NCBI GenBank assembly: GCA_024291935.2
Contig: CM044309.1
Coordinates: 31,954,001 to 32,018,000, forward strand
Reading direction: 5' to 3'
DNA: 64,000 nucleotides
Origin: Okapia johnstoni
Lineage: Eukaryota > Chordata > Mammalia > Artiodactyla > Giraffidae
Shown: positions 1 to 10,587 of the stretch, piece by piece
Numbering within the stretch: the first letter of the stretch is position 1
Layout: each line of letters begins with the position of its first letter
Notes under the pieces: generated by a model
Databases searched by the model: none
Told to the model about the DNA's origin: nothing
The model's input: only the letters and a program-made list of their open reading frames with translations
Made by a program: the position numbers and the translations under genes

Positions 1-59
1 AGCTTACCTTTTCATTCTTTTAATAGCATCTTACACAGAGCAGAACGTTTTTATTTTAA

Positions 60-605
60 TAAATTCCAACTTACCAATTTTTTCTTTCATGAATCATGCT
101 TTTAGTGTTGTATCTGAAAACTTACCACCAAACACAAGTTTGCATAGATTTTCTGCTTTGCTCTTTTCTAGAAGTTGTATAGTTTTGCATTTTACTTGTA
201 GGGCTACAGTCCATTTTGAGGTAATTTTTGTGAAAGGTATATCCTGTGTATATGGGGTTTTTTGTTTGTTTATTTTGTTTGTTGCATGTAGATATCCAGT
301 TGTTTTAGCACCACTTCTAAAAATACCATCTTTTCTCCATTTCATTGCCTTTGCCCTTTAGTTGTGCTCATTTAGTTCAAAATGCTTTTTCATTTCTCTT
401 GTGACTTATTCTTTGGTCCTTGTGTCATTTGGAAGTGCATTGTTTAACCTTCAAATATTTGGGAAAATTTTCAGCTATATTTCTGTTCCTGGACTTATAT
501 TTAAATTCAGTTGTGGAATAAGAACAAACTTTATATGATTTCTAGTCTTTCAAATGTGTAAAAGTATATTTTATGGCCCACAATGTGGTATACCTTGATG
601 AGTAT
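60..605 (-). mobile_element. Old L1 LINE fragment (ORF2 region), antisense
   Basis: The plus strand reads like the reverse complement of mammalian L1 ORF2. Stretches such as 'gatatccagttgttttagcacca' near 290 and 'ttatggcccacaatgtggta' near 573 parallel well-known antisense L1 text. No intact ORF remains. The pieces before and after about 360 may come from different parts of L1, with a deletion between them. Subfamily not assigned. Confidence 0.6.
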
Positions 606-824
606 TAAAGCTTTTTAAGAAAGATTTTATTTAACTACTTTATTATTATTTTTTCTTCCCAGTAGAAAAATACACTTATAAAACCTTTTCACTATTGAAA
701 GACTTGTTGGAAAAATTTTTTTATCCCTTCAAAACCCTCTGGCCTGCATCTTTCTTCAATTGAAACAACTGGGTTTGTAATCTGAGTGTCAATGATGTTA
801 GTCATAATTTTAGTAGAGGAAGCA

Positions 825-1290
825 GCTGCATTTATTAAGCATTTTCTGTTTTCTAAGTCCTATGCTTTCCCTATATAATCTCGGTTCTTATAACAACCCT
901 CTAGGATGGATGCCATTAATACCTTCATGCTACAGAGATGAGAAAATAAAGACTTAAGTGCCTAGTTACCTATCCAGTGGGGTTCCCTGGTGGCTTAGAT
1001 GGTAAAGAATCAGCCTGCAATCCAGGAGACCTGGGTTTGATCCTGGGTTGGGAAGATCACTTGGAGGAGGACATGGCAACCCTCTCCAGTATTCTTGCCT
1101 GGAGAATTCCATGGACAGAGGAGCCTGGTGGGCTACAGTCCATGGGGTCGCAAAGAGTTGGACACAAATGAGCGACTAACCACAGAATACCTATCAGATA
1201 AGTGGCAGAATCAGAATGTGGACCCTGGTCACTCTGACTCTTGGGAGTACTTGTTCCCTTGTTATCCTGGTACTTTCTTTGACATTATCA
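825..1290 (-). repeat. MIR SINE, antisense, split by a Bov-tA
   Basis: At 825-974 the sequence follows antisense MIR: a 'ttaagcattttctg...tcctatgc' start, 'acaaccctctaggatg', then 'cagagatgagaaaataaag'. After the inserted SINE the text resumes at 1196 with 'agataagtggcagaatcagaatgtggaccc', the expected continuation. The SINE therefore landed inside this older MIR. Confidence 0.65.
978..1187 (+). mobile_element. Bov-tA-type SINE with target duplication
   Basis: It starts with the tRNA-like head ('ttccctggtggcttagatgg', an A-box-like stretch, then the B-box-like 'ggtttgatcc') and continues into the BovB-derived tail ending 'gagcgactaaccaca'. The 8-bp repeat 'tacctatc' lies at 967-974 and 1188-1195, a target-site duplication inside a MIR. 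The reading frames running through it are SINE sequence, not genes. Confidence 0.9.
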
Positions 1291-1370
1291 CTACTTAAAA
1301 TATTATATTCATGTTTGTAAAGTTCTGTTTCTTTAATATTACCTCTTGAAACTTCCTTTATCAATTTGTT

Positions 1371-2046
1371 AAATTAAAACTCAGCATTCAAAAAATTAAG
1401 ATCATGGCATCTGGTCCCATCATTTCATGGCAAATAGATGGGGAAACAGTGACAGAGTTTATTTTCTTGGGCCCCAAAATCATTGCGGACAGTGACTGCA
1501 GCCACAAAATTAAAAGACGCTTACACCTTGAAAGAAAATCTATGACAAACCTAGACAGTGTATTCAGAAGCAGAGACATCACTGTGCTGACAAAGATCTG
1601 TGTAGTCAAGGCTATGGTTTTTCCAGGAGTCATGTACAGATGTGACAGCTGGACCATAAAGAAGGCTGAGTGCTGAAGAATTAATGCTTTCGAATTGTGG
1701 TGCTGGAAAAGACTCTTGATGGTCCCTTGGACTGCAAGGAGATCAAACCAGTCAATCCTAAAGGAAATAAACCTTGAATATTCATTGGAAGAACTGATGC
1801 TAAAGCTAAAGCTTCAATACTTTGTCCACCTGATGTGAAGAGCTGACTCACTGGAAAAGATCAGAAAGATTGGAGGCAAAAGGAGAAGAGGACGGCAGAG
1901 GATCAGATAGTTGGATCGCATCATCGACACAGTGGACATGAGTTTGAGCAAACTCTGGGAGAAGGTTGAAGGACAGGGAAGCCCGGTGTGTTGCAGTCCA
2001 TGGGATTGCAAAGAGCAGACACACCTTAGTAAATGAACAACAACAA
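1371..2046 (+). mobile_element. BovB LINE, 5'-truncated, 3' part of ORF2
   Basis: This is a non-LTR retrotransposon (RTE clade) fragment covering the C-terminal half of ORF2 and the 3' end. The open stretch 1404-1676 translates to the region after the reverse transcriptase catalytic core ('SWQIDGETVTEF', 'SRDITVLTKICVVKAMVFP') and stops at a TGA right after 'KKAEC'. Downstream are further BovB landmarks ('ctgatgtgaagagctgac', 'gaacaacaacaaa' end). Inactive. Confidence 0.9.
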
Positions 2047-2523
2047 ATTATATTTGATCACTTAATACCTGCCACGCCCTAGAGCAAACCAGACATGGTC
2101 CTGCCATAAAGAAACTTATGGTACAGTAAGGCAAGAGATATTCATCAAAGGTCACAAAAAATAAATGTGAAATCATGTAATGCTGTAGCAGTGTATGAAA
2201 CTGGTTGGACTTGATGTGCTGTAAACAGGAAGTGACACGACTTTTTCTGTTTCTGCCTTGAAATGCTTTTTGATAGATTTGCTTCCTTATGCAAAGAAAG
2301 TATCTTTGGCATATCCCAGAAGTTTTTAATCTCAATTTTTACAGGGATAGTTTTAGATTTAATAGAATTACAAGAAATAATACAGAGAGATCCCATGTAC
2401 TCTTTTCCCAGTTTCCCCTAATGGAGACATCGTATCAAACTATAGTACACCATGACTAATAGGATAATGACATTGGTAAAACCAGCTGATCTTACTTGTA
2501 ATTCTCCAGGTTTACTTGTGCTC

Positions 2524-2562
2524 ATGTGTATGTGTGTGTATGTGTGTATATATGTGTGTGTA
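2524..2562. repeat. TG-rich simple repeat
   Basis: Imperfect (TG)n with TA interruptions, just upstream of the Bov-A2 insertion and inside the old L1M. Confidence 0.85.
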
Positions 2563-2612
2563 TTTAATTCTTTGTAATTTTATCACGTTTAGGTTCATGT
2601 ATCTACTACTAG

Positions 2613-2895
2613 TGGAGAAGGCAATGGCACCCCACTCCAGTACTCCTGCCTGGAAAATTCCATGGATGGAGGAGCCTGGTAGGCTACAGTCCATGGGGTT
2701 GCAAAGAGTCGGACACGACTGAGCGACTTCACTTTCTTTCTTTCTATAGTTCCTTTTGGAGAAGGAAATGGCAACCCATTCCAGTGTTCTTGCCTGGAGA
2801 ATCCCATGGACAGAGGGGCCTGATGGGCTGCAGTGTATGGGGTTGCAAAGAGTTGGACACAACTAAGCAACTAACACACACACGCACACACACAC
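2613..2895 (+). mobile_element. Bov-A2 SINE with near-perfect target duplication
   Basis: Two Bov-A monomers lie in tandem (starting 'ggagaaggcaatggcacccc' and 'ggagaaggaaatggcaaccc'), joined by a 'cactttctttctttct' linker and ending in an ACACAC-rich tail at 2873-2897. The flanks 'atctactactag' (2601-2612) and 'atctaccactag' (2896-2907) match at 11 of 12 positions and mark the target duplication. Non-coding and mobilised in trans, presumably by BovB. Confidence 0.9.
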
Positions 2896-3571
2896 ATCTA
2901 CCACTAGAGTCAGGATATTGAAGAGTTTTATCACTACAAGGATCCTTTATGACACCGCTTCATAACAACATTGGCCTTTCTCTGCTTTTCACCCCTATTT
3001 CCAACTTCTGGAAAGCACTAATCTCCATTTCTAAAATTTTGTCATTTAAAATGTTATATAAGTGGAAATCTTACAACATGTATGTAATCTTTGGGGACTG
3101 GCTCTTTTTAATGCAAGATAATTTTCTTGAGATTCTTCCAAGCTGTTGCATGTAACAATAGCTCGTCTCTTTTTAATGACTAAGTAGTGTTCCATGGTAT
3201 GGATCTACCCAAATTCTGCCAACCATTCATCTATTGAAGACATGTAGCCTTTTTCCGGTTTTTGGATGCTGCAGATGAAACTGGAATGAACATTCATATA
3301 CTGGTTTTGATGAGAACATAGTTTTCATTTTTCTGGGCTAAAGGCTCAGGAGCGTAATGACTGGATTGTATGGTAATTGCACATTTAGTTTTTGAGAAAA
3401 TAGTGGCTGTGCCATTTTACATTCCTATCAGCAAAGTTCGAATGATTTAATTTTTCTTCATTCTTACCAGTAGTTAGTGTTGTTACTGTTTTTTATTTTA
3501 GCCATTCTGATAGGTATGTAGTGATAGCTCTTTCTACTCTTAATCTCCATTTTTTCTGATCTAACGATGTT

Positions 3572-4108
3572 ACTCCTTGGAAGGAAGGTTATGGCCAACC
3601 TAGATGGCATATTTAAAAGCAGAGACATTACTTTGCCAACAAAAGTCCACCTAGTCAAGGCTATGGTTTTTCCAGTGGTCATGTATGGATGTGAGAGTTG
3701 GACGGTGAAGAAAGCTGAGTGCCGCAGAATTGATGCTTTTGGACTGTGGTGTTGGAGAAGACTCTTGAGAGTCCCTTGGACTGCAAGGAGATCCAATCAA
3801 TCCATCCTAAAAGAGATCAATCCTGGGTGTTCATTGGAAGAACTGATGTTGAAGCTGAAACTCCAATACCTTGGCCACCTCATGTGAAGAGTTGACTCAT
3901 CGGAAAAGACCCTAATGCTGCGTAGGATTGGGGACGGGAGGAGAAGGGGACGACAGAGGATGAGATGGTTGGATGGCATCACTGACTCGATGGACATGGG
4001 TTTGGGTAGACTCCAGGAGTTGGTGATGGACAGGGAGGCCTGGCGTGCTGTGATTCATGGGGTCGCAAAAAGTCAGACACGACTGAGCGACTGAACTGAA
4101 CTGAATTG
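3572..4108 (+). mobile_element. BovB LINE, 5'-truncated, exact 9-bp target duplication
   Basis: A 537-bp 3' end of BovB. It enters at the 'ctccttggaaggaagg' part of ORF2 and ends in 'gactgaactgaactgaattg'. The perfect direct repeat 'aacgatgtt' occurs at 3563-3571 and 4109-4117. Removing the insert rejoins antisense L1M text, so this is a clean insertion into an older element. The ORF2 C-terminal frame (3567-3887) is open to a TGA after 'YLGHLM'. Confidence 0.93.
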
Positions 4109-4140
4109 AACGATGTTGAATGTGACTAGAGTTTAGAAAG

Positions 4141-4474
4141 TGACGGTGAGTCTCTGGTGATGGTTATAAGATTTTACTATACATGTACCAAAAAAAAGTT
4201 AGCCTGCCACCAGACTGATAGATACTGACAGAAGACAAAATATCTCAGAATCAGAGACAAGTTCTATTAGTCCTGACACATCAAACAGCAGGAGCTTCAT
4301 GTTGTATCATTCCCCCTACCCATCATTCGAGTCTCACAGAGGCAACATGGAGAGGCCCAGTGGGGCTGAACACATGGTGAGTTTGTGTCACCATTGAGGA
4401 ATCCTGAGCTTTGGGAATCTGAGCCTTTTACAATGGGAAATAGACCTGTTTGACCTTTGATCTTGAGGGCATGC
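4141..4474. other. Anonymous sequence, possibly old LTR-like
   Basis: No gene recognised. The stretch around 4300-4450 (CATGG-rich, mixed GC) has the feel of an old LTR but I cannot name a family. No long reading frame. Confidence 0.3.
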
Positions 4475-4600
4475 TTGCATAGTCAGTCATGTCTTATTCT
4501 CTGCAACCCTATGGACTGTAATCTGCCAGGCTCCTCGGTCCATGGGATTTTCCCAGTAAGAATACTGGAGTGGATTGCCATTTCCTTCAGTCTGGAGGTA
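4475..4600 (-). mobile_element. Bov-tA/Bov-A SINE fragment, antisense
   Basis: Reads as the reverse complement of the BovB-derived SINE tail: 'agtcatgtcttattctctgcaaccctatggactgta', then 'aatactggagtggattgcc'. The tRNA-like head is absent. No convincing target duplication. Confidence 0.85.
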
Positions 4601-4899
4601 CATGTTGTTTTTATTACACCGGGCAATATGTATGCAAACCTACCCCAGAAGGAGACATCATCTCTAACTTCCAGGACTATGCCCTATACAATAACCCTTG
4701 GAAAGATAGTCTGGAATGGAAGGGTAAGTACCTCTGCTTGCAAGAAATGCAGAAACTTGAGAGGTCTGTAGGGAATTGTCTCCCAACAGCAAGGAAGTAG
4801 GAGAATTAGACATGGGTTAGACTATGCAGGTCCTGTAAGCCATGGTGGTGTGGTGAGTGTTGGGTGTGTAGTCAATCTAATACCAGATTGCCTACAGCT
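4601..4899. other. Anonymous sequence with a possible ancient-repeat scrap
   Basis: No gene recognised. A 104-codon open frame (4457-4771) starts upstream of the SINE fragment and runs through it, so it is not credible as a gene. 'gactatgcaggtcctgtaagccatggt' (about 4819-4845) resembles a segment of the ancient repeat at 38.9-40.6 kb, but it is too short to be sure. Confidence 0.3.
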
Positions 4900-5170
4900 G
4901 CCCTGAACCTCAGCATGCACTTGCTTTTGTATCTTTACATGTAGCGTTTTCTCTGCCTAGTACATTCTTTCCCCTGCTTTCTTTTCTAAATCCCAGATGA
5001 TCTCCTGCTGATCCTCTAAGCTAGTTCAAGCCTTCTTCTCTGCCACTCAGCTTATCCATTTCCATGGTTTCTCCTGCTTTCTATATCAGATTAGGTGACC
5101 TAATTTTTAGGTGTCTTACAAAATCCTACTGTTTATTCATTGCTTTTGTGTCCCAGTGAATGAGAGGTCC
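4900..5170 (+). repeat. L2 LINE 3' region (degenerate)
   Basis: The order of motifs fits L2: a 'gcacttgct...tttctctgcctagtacattctttcccc' segment, then 'agttcaagccttcttctctgcc', and pyrimidine-rich text. It is diverged and lacks a clear 'cataaatg' end, so boundaries are approximate. Confidence 0.45.
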
Positions 5171-7440
5171 TAACTCACACCCTGGTATACTGCAAGATGA
5201 ATTTTGTTCTTCACCAGTTCCCACCTGCCAGATGAGGGAGGACCTACTCCCAGGCTCTAATTTTCTAACTTTCTCCTGGTTTTTGAAACCAGAGCAGGTC
5301 TCAGGACTTTATTGTTGCACAAAGTACTTCTTTGGGTAGCTTCCTAACAGCTCTTTTCCATGGACAAGGAGGATGCTCACGTGAGAGAATAAGAGTAGCT
5401 GGACAATAAAAAAAGGAGGATGAGGGGGGAATCATTCAAGGGTCAAGTCTTAGTGGTTTTTAATCCAGAATGTGTACAGATGATAACTCAACCAAAATAA
5501 AGGAAAAACCCAAACAAACCCTACCTCCATCTGTTTACATAGTTATCATCAGAAACAGCCAACATTATGTACTTTATGCCTCTATCAGAAGTGTTTTATT
5601 TTTCTCTGTTTCCTTCATTTCTTTCTACATCTGTCTTCTTCAGATAGATGCACCTCTGTTCATTTGGCTAAAAATATAAAATTAAGTTGCTGTGTTTGGG
5701 TATTGCCTGAATCTGTAAATTTACCCTCATTTTCATCAAGGCCTTGAAAGAAATAGGAAAGTCTAGGAGTATTAAAACTTATAAATACTCATCCTCATCA
5801 GAGCCTTCTAGGCCTATTCCTTCAACCAGACAAGCAATTTTCAGTTCAGGTGACTATATTCATCTCTAAGCCGATTCAAACCAATTTAAGAAGTAGGATT
5901 TTATGAAATTTTGTCATAAGCTTCACCAAAGGCCAATTATGAAACATTTGCTTCATTTCCTTCAGTCATTGATTTTCTAATTTGTTGGCAAAAATCTATG
6001 ACTTCAGTCTAATGTGATATTTTCTTGGTAAGCCCATCTTATCTTTTTCTTATGATCCCATTGTGTTCTAACTGTTTAAAGATTTTTCATCTTATTATAT
6101 TTGTTTCATTATATTGCTAAGGTAGTCTCTGAATTACAATAGCTGGCTCAGCCATTGTTATCTGCTCTGTGGAATACCACATCTATCTTCCTCTAATCTC
6201 ATGGTGTGTCTTGAGTGCTTTGTTTAAAGACAATTATAAACAATTCAATTGATGTTTGCTAATTTTCTTGTTATGCTGGGATGCATATCATCCAGACCAA
6301 ATGTTTACGTTCACATTTACTCTAAATATGCCCCACCTGCATTTTGCCAATACTTATTTCGCAGTGCTTCCTTTATTCTCATTGTGCAAGTTTATTTTTC
6401 TAATTTGACTTGGTAAACGGGAGTTGAAAAATGACTACAATCATTCAGCTAAGTTTAGAGTCATAATAATTTAGTATTCTATCTTTTTATTAACAGACCT
6501 GTCTAATATAGAGTTTATGTTTCTCCCTTGGTATAATTTGTTTAATGCTTTTTTATTCCATTTTCTTTTTTGCTTCTTAATAGCATTGATTTTAACCTGG
6601 ATTTTTGCTCCCATGATCAGTTCTCACCATATCCCCTGACAGAGCAGGTATTTTTCCTCTTTCTTTCACTATCTCTGTGGGACCATAAAGCAACTTATAG
6701 GCATTAATTTTTATGACATGGAGACCAGAGTTATAGCAAACTGTCAATAAAAATTACATAAATGTCTATAATTATTTGCCTTGATAAGAACTGGAGCTTT
6801 TAAATCCTGGCAGTTTTCAATTCTGTCTGCAAGTATGAAAAATCTTCACTTGGCACAGATTGGGCATTGTAGGAAAACACTGTGCTTTTAATATGGTAAG
6901 TAATAGAAGTCAGAGAAAAATGAAAGGGAGGAAATCCATCCACATGCAGATAACATGATTGACACAGTTAGACCCTGTGATCTGAAAGTGAGAAAGTATA
7001 CTGCATGGTGAGGGCCTTGAGACTTGGTTTTTAATAAAATAATATGTAGTGATTGAGATACTCTCAATGTCTAGAATCTTTCTTTGAAAAGAAAAATCTC
7101 ACCAGTTGTACACATTATCTCTTGCTTCTCAAAATGAGACTAATAAATGGCCTTCTCCCCAGACCATTGCATTTTGGATATGAGAATAGGAATGTCTGGT
7201 CAGAGAGCTGCCAGCAGGTCAGCTGTAGTACAGAGAATATAAATGTAGGTGCAGGGACCTTGAACACCCACACTCTTAATTGGGAACCCAGTGAGAATCA
7301 TCAAACATACTAAAGGAGAGTATCACATGGTCAAAGAAGCTAAACCTTTTTTGATGCACGTTCCCATACCACAAACAAGTAAAATTTGGGGTTTCTGAAT
7401 CAGAGTTCAATCAGCTAGGCAGAATCAGGAGTGTGTAAAT
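5171..7440. other. Anonymous AT-rich sequence
   Basis: About 2.3 kb without a recognisable repeat or gene. The longest frames are 69 and 86 codons (5470-5679 and 7053-7313) with no domain I recognise. It may hold heavily decayed elements or single-copy DNA. Confidence 0.4.
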
Positions 7441-7452
7441 GCGCGCGCGCGT

Positions 7453-7483
<31 letters not shown>
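7441..7483. repeat. (CG)n/(CA)n microsatellite
   Basis: A run of GC dinucleotides (7441-7450) passes through 'gtg' into about 15 CA units (7454-7483). Alternating purine-pyrimidine DNA of this kind can adopt Z-form. Length is probably polymorphic. Confidence 0.95.
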
Positions 7484-7484
<1 letters not shown>

Positions 7485-8289
7485 TTATTTTAGGAATTTG
7501 GCCATGGGCTCTGGAGAGAGCTGGTTAAGTATTCTTCTAACGTTGTTGTCTTTGCACCTGCTACTGGAGGTTGAATTCCAAAGCTAAGGAAATCCTGAAG
7601 GGAAGATGGATATAAAGTGGGGTTAAGCAAGATGAAGCTGGGGCCCACCAAGATGGGCTGAAGTCCATGTCCACTCTTCTTACCTCTGATCTTGGTAGTG
7701 TGAATGCTCTAGAGAAGCCAAGGCCCTTTGGCATTAGGTTAAAACCCCGATTCCTGGTCCATTAGTCAAAGATGCTTCTAATACAGAGATTTGACTCCAT
7801 TTTTGTTTTAGCTGAGAGCGTCCAATCCCCACCACTCCCTTTCCCCTCGGCCCCACACCTGGGCAGGCTGATAAGAAAACTTGGATACTCCCTGCTTTGG
7901 TTCTTACGGGAAGTTCAAATCATATAAGCCTTAGCCTGTATGTAGAGCCTATCACTCTAACAGAGCTGGAGGATTTGGGGAAAGATGGAGAAGTTGAGGA
8001 CCCAGTCACTGTCTCAGGTCAACAAGATGCTCTGTAATAGTGTGCGTGGGCTACATTGTTAGCCGTACAGAAGGACTGCCCTCCAGGTCTCTCATGAGAA
8101 TCTACCTTGTGGTCCATCCTAACCTGAAACATTCAGGAAAAGGAATGTTGGGAGATGCTGTTCGGCCCAGCCAACTCAACACAACACATTGCAAAGCCAC
8201 TTTGATTTCTTTCTTTTTTTCTGATAGCCATGATCATTTGCTAACTGACATACTCCTATACATGATGTACAGTTCTCAGCCTCTTCCCT
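7484..8289. other. Anonymous sequence
   Basis: No gene or repeat recognised. The longest frame is 86 codons (8040-8300), runs into the MIR fragment at its end, and shows no known domain. Confidence 0.4.
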
Positions 8290-8385
8290 TTTCTCCTTAA
8301 ATGAAATATTATTAAAGCACTTAGCATAAAGTCTTGCACATGCATAACACTTGAAAGTTAGCTATTACTGTTTTATTATCACGGA
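8290..8385 (+). repeat. MIR SINE 3' fragment
   Basis: 'aaagcacttagcataaagtcttgcacatgcataacacttgaaagttagctattactg' follows the MIR 3' part ('agcgcttagcacagtgcctggcacatag...gttagctattatt'). Confidence 0.6.
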
Positions 8386-8420
8386 AAATGACTTGAATTT
8401 ATTGTCATTTTGCAGGGCTG

Positions 8421-8461
8421 AAGGCCAAGAGGTCAAGAAGGCTCTTGACCTCTCTGGCCTT
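8421..8461. other. Compact inverted repeat (hairpin)
   Basis: Inner arms 'agaggtcaaga' (8428-8438) and 'tcttgacctct' (8443-8453) are perfect reverse complements around a 4-nt loop. After one bulged C (8454), the outer arms 'aaggcca' (8421-8427) and 'tggcctt' (8455-8461) pair as well, giving 18 paired positions in 41 nt. Function unknown. It is shorter than a typical microRNA precursor. Confidence 0.85.
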
Positions 8462-8989
8462 GACAGGCTCTGAGGGTAGGACTCAGAAAGTGTGGAAAGA
8501 ATTTGCACCCATTTGGTGTCCTACGGTGGTACTGCCCCAGAGGAAAATGTTTCTGATTCCTAACAGAAGCAGATTTCCAGTGCAAGAAGCCCATGGGACC
8601 AGGTATCCACTGTCCATGTTAAGTGTGGTTTTCACTGGACCTGTAAATCTGTTGAATTTATTACATTCTCTTTCATCTTTCTTTTTTTAGAGTTAAAACT
8701 TTTTGTGTGTGTGGTTATAGCTCTGGTACTTGTTTTTCTTAGGTCATTCATTCCTTTTTAATGGTTCTCCCTGCTGCCCTCTACTCTGGTTTTCCTGGTA
8801 CAAGACTTAGTGTGCTTTGAGTTTTTTTTAAAGGATCCAAGTCTATTAATTTTCTCAAGTACATTTCAAGAGCAAAACTAGAAACTTGGAAAAGAGAAAC
8901 TAATGTGCAGAGAGTTTAATGAAATATCGGCAGCAAAATAATCCCTTTGTTTAGCTGGTTTGCAATAGCAGGCAGATTCAGCAATATGG
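8462..8989. other. Anonymous sequence
   Basis: No gene or repeat recognised. An 81-codon frame (8445-8690) overlaps the hairpin and has no known domain. Confidence 0.4.
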
Positions 8990-9715
8990 AGAAATACAAG
9001 TGTTATTTGTTAGAGGCTCTCTGTGATGCAGGTTGGGTTTTAGGAAAGCAGACTCTGAGATGAAGATCAGCACTTAGTGCTTTTCTTAGTGCTCTTGGGG
9101 TCAAGGAAAGAAGAAAGAGGAAGGAAAGAGAAAGAAACAGGATTATACAGAGAGAAATGCCAGGTTGAGATGTAGTCTCACTGGATGCCTAAGCCATTCC
9201 TAAGGGGGTTCTGTTCTGAAGATGGCGTAGACCTTCAGAACTGTCCTTACTTGGGATGAGAGAGCTCTCCCTTTATGCGTGCGTGCTAAGTCGCTCAGTT
9301 GTATCCAACTCTGCGACCTAATGGACTGTAGCCTGTCAGGCTCCTCTGTCCATGGGATTCTCCAGGCTAGAATACTGGAGTGGATTGTCATTCCCTTCTC
9401 CAGGGGATCTTCCCAACCCAGGGATGAAACCCAGGGCTATTGCATTGCAGCCAGATTCATTACCATCTGAGCCACCAGGGAAGCCCATTTATAGGCCTTT
9501 GTTAATCAGTCATTGGATGTGAGCTGTTCTGGGATAGGGAAGAGTTGCCTGACCTTGGGTAAGTGTCTCCCTTCAGGCTAAGGCACCCCTGGAGAAGACT
9601 GGCAGTTGAGACCTGTCTGCCAACACCATTCCCAGCAACTGGGCACTCAGATCTTGATTCCTGACAAGGAATCTGAAAGGTGCCTCACTGTATCTGATGT
9701 ACTCTGACAAGAGTG
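8990..9715. repeat. Possible old LTR, split by a Bov-tA
   Basis: The 'gaggctctctgtgatgc...gcagactctgagatgaagatcagcac' opening and the long A/G-rich block at 9100-9150 recall an old mammalian LTR. The text appears to continue after the SINE (9488 onward). Family and ends are uncertain. Confidence 0.3.
9281..9487 (-). mobile_element. Bov-tA SINE, antisense
   Basis: Full-length reverse complement: the BovB-derived tail 'gctaagtcgctcagttgtatccaactctgcgac' on the left, 'ggatcttcccaacccagggatgaaac' in the middle, and the tRNA-like head 'tgagccaccagggaagccc' on the right. Confidence 0.92.
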
Positions 9716-10351
9716 CTTATGGAAGGTCGATTTTTTAGAAATGCTTTCTTTCTGTCCTGTTACAGAATATTCTCTACTAACCCAATATCCAGTACCTACA
9801 CCATTAATAGTTAAGGGAATAAAACCATAATAAAAGGTGCCTTTGATTTTTTTTTTATGAGTCTCATGGTCAATGTCATATTTTTCTTATAATGTCTTTA
9901 TATTATAGTCCTATAGCCGTGTCAGTATGTTATCCTTCAAAATTATTGAAAAAAAAACATGACTTTTATAGACTCTGCCTGGGGGGGAAGACCATTTTCT
10001 GTTCTCTTAGTCATACTTCTGATCCCAGTCAGGTTTGGATGAGCTCAGTGAATCTCTAGAGCCTGGATAGAGGAGACAAAAATAGCTGGAATAATCTTCC
10101 CTCTGCCCATCTGCCTGCCTCTTGTTCTGATCTCTGTTCTGCACCCTCTAAGGATGGTCTTTTGGGGCTATATTTTCCCACCACCCTTTCCAGCTTCTCA
10201 TTGGGCTCAGCCAGTGGGAGACAAGAGGAAGGAAATGAGCATGTGAAGGCAGAAGAGGTTGGGGAATTTCCTCCCTGTCACCCCGTGTGTCACCACACCT
10301 CTTGTACACTAGCTGTATCCTGAGATCGCAACCCAGCCAGGCAGTCCCCCG
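9716..10351. other. Anonymous sequence
   Basis: No gene or named repeat. It includes a short T run near 9850 and an A run near 9950. The stretch 10090-10300 is more GC-rich than its surroundings but holds no long frame. Confidence 0.4.
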
Positions 10352-10363
10352 TCTAGATTCAAG

Positions 10364-10587
10364 TGTGTGTGTGCTCAGTCGCTTGAGTCATGTCCAACTC
10401 TTTACGACCTCATGGACTATAGCCTGCCAGGCTCCTGTGTCCATGGGGACTCTCCAGGCAAAATACTAAATTGGGGAAGTGGGTTGCCGTGCCCTCCTCC
10501 AGAAGATCTTCCTGACACAGGGATCAAACCTGCATCTCCTGCATTGCATTTGGAGATTCTTTACCACTGAGCCACCAGGGAAGTCCC
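10364..10587 (-). mobile_element. Bov-tA SINE, antisense
   Basis: Begins with a TG-rich tail and 'gctcagtcgcttgagtcatgtccaactc', and ends with the head 'actgagccaccagggaagtcc'. A degenerate repeat 'tctagattcaag' (10352-10363) versus 'tctaggtttgaag' (10590-10602) may be the decayed target duplication. Confidence 0.9.

Larger units (their letters stand above)
2330..4140 (-). mobile_element. L1M LINE 3' portion, antisense, split by Bov-A2 and BovB
   Basis: Plus-strand text at 2330-2510 and 2940-3571 matches the antisense 3' part of an old mammalian L1: 'ttgtcatttaaaatgttatataagtgg', 'agtagtgttccatggtatgg', 'ttttattttagccattctgatagg'. It is interrupted by a Bov-A2 (2613-2895) and a BovB (3572-4108). 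After the BovB target duplication it picks up 'cgatgttgaatgtg', the next words of antisense L1 ('gatgttgagcatct' in typical copies). Weakest at the left end. Confidence 0.75.

Noticed and set aside
978..1050. tRNA gene
   Set aside because: The tRNA-like head of Bov-tA has A- and B-box-like motifs but no cloverleaf of a functional tRNA, and it is followed by the BovB-derived tail. The same holds for the other SINE heads.
2512..2862. 116-codon minus-strand frame with PTLCNP-type words
   Set aside because: This is translated Bov-A2 sequence; the same words occur in many SINE copies here.
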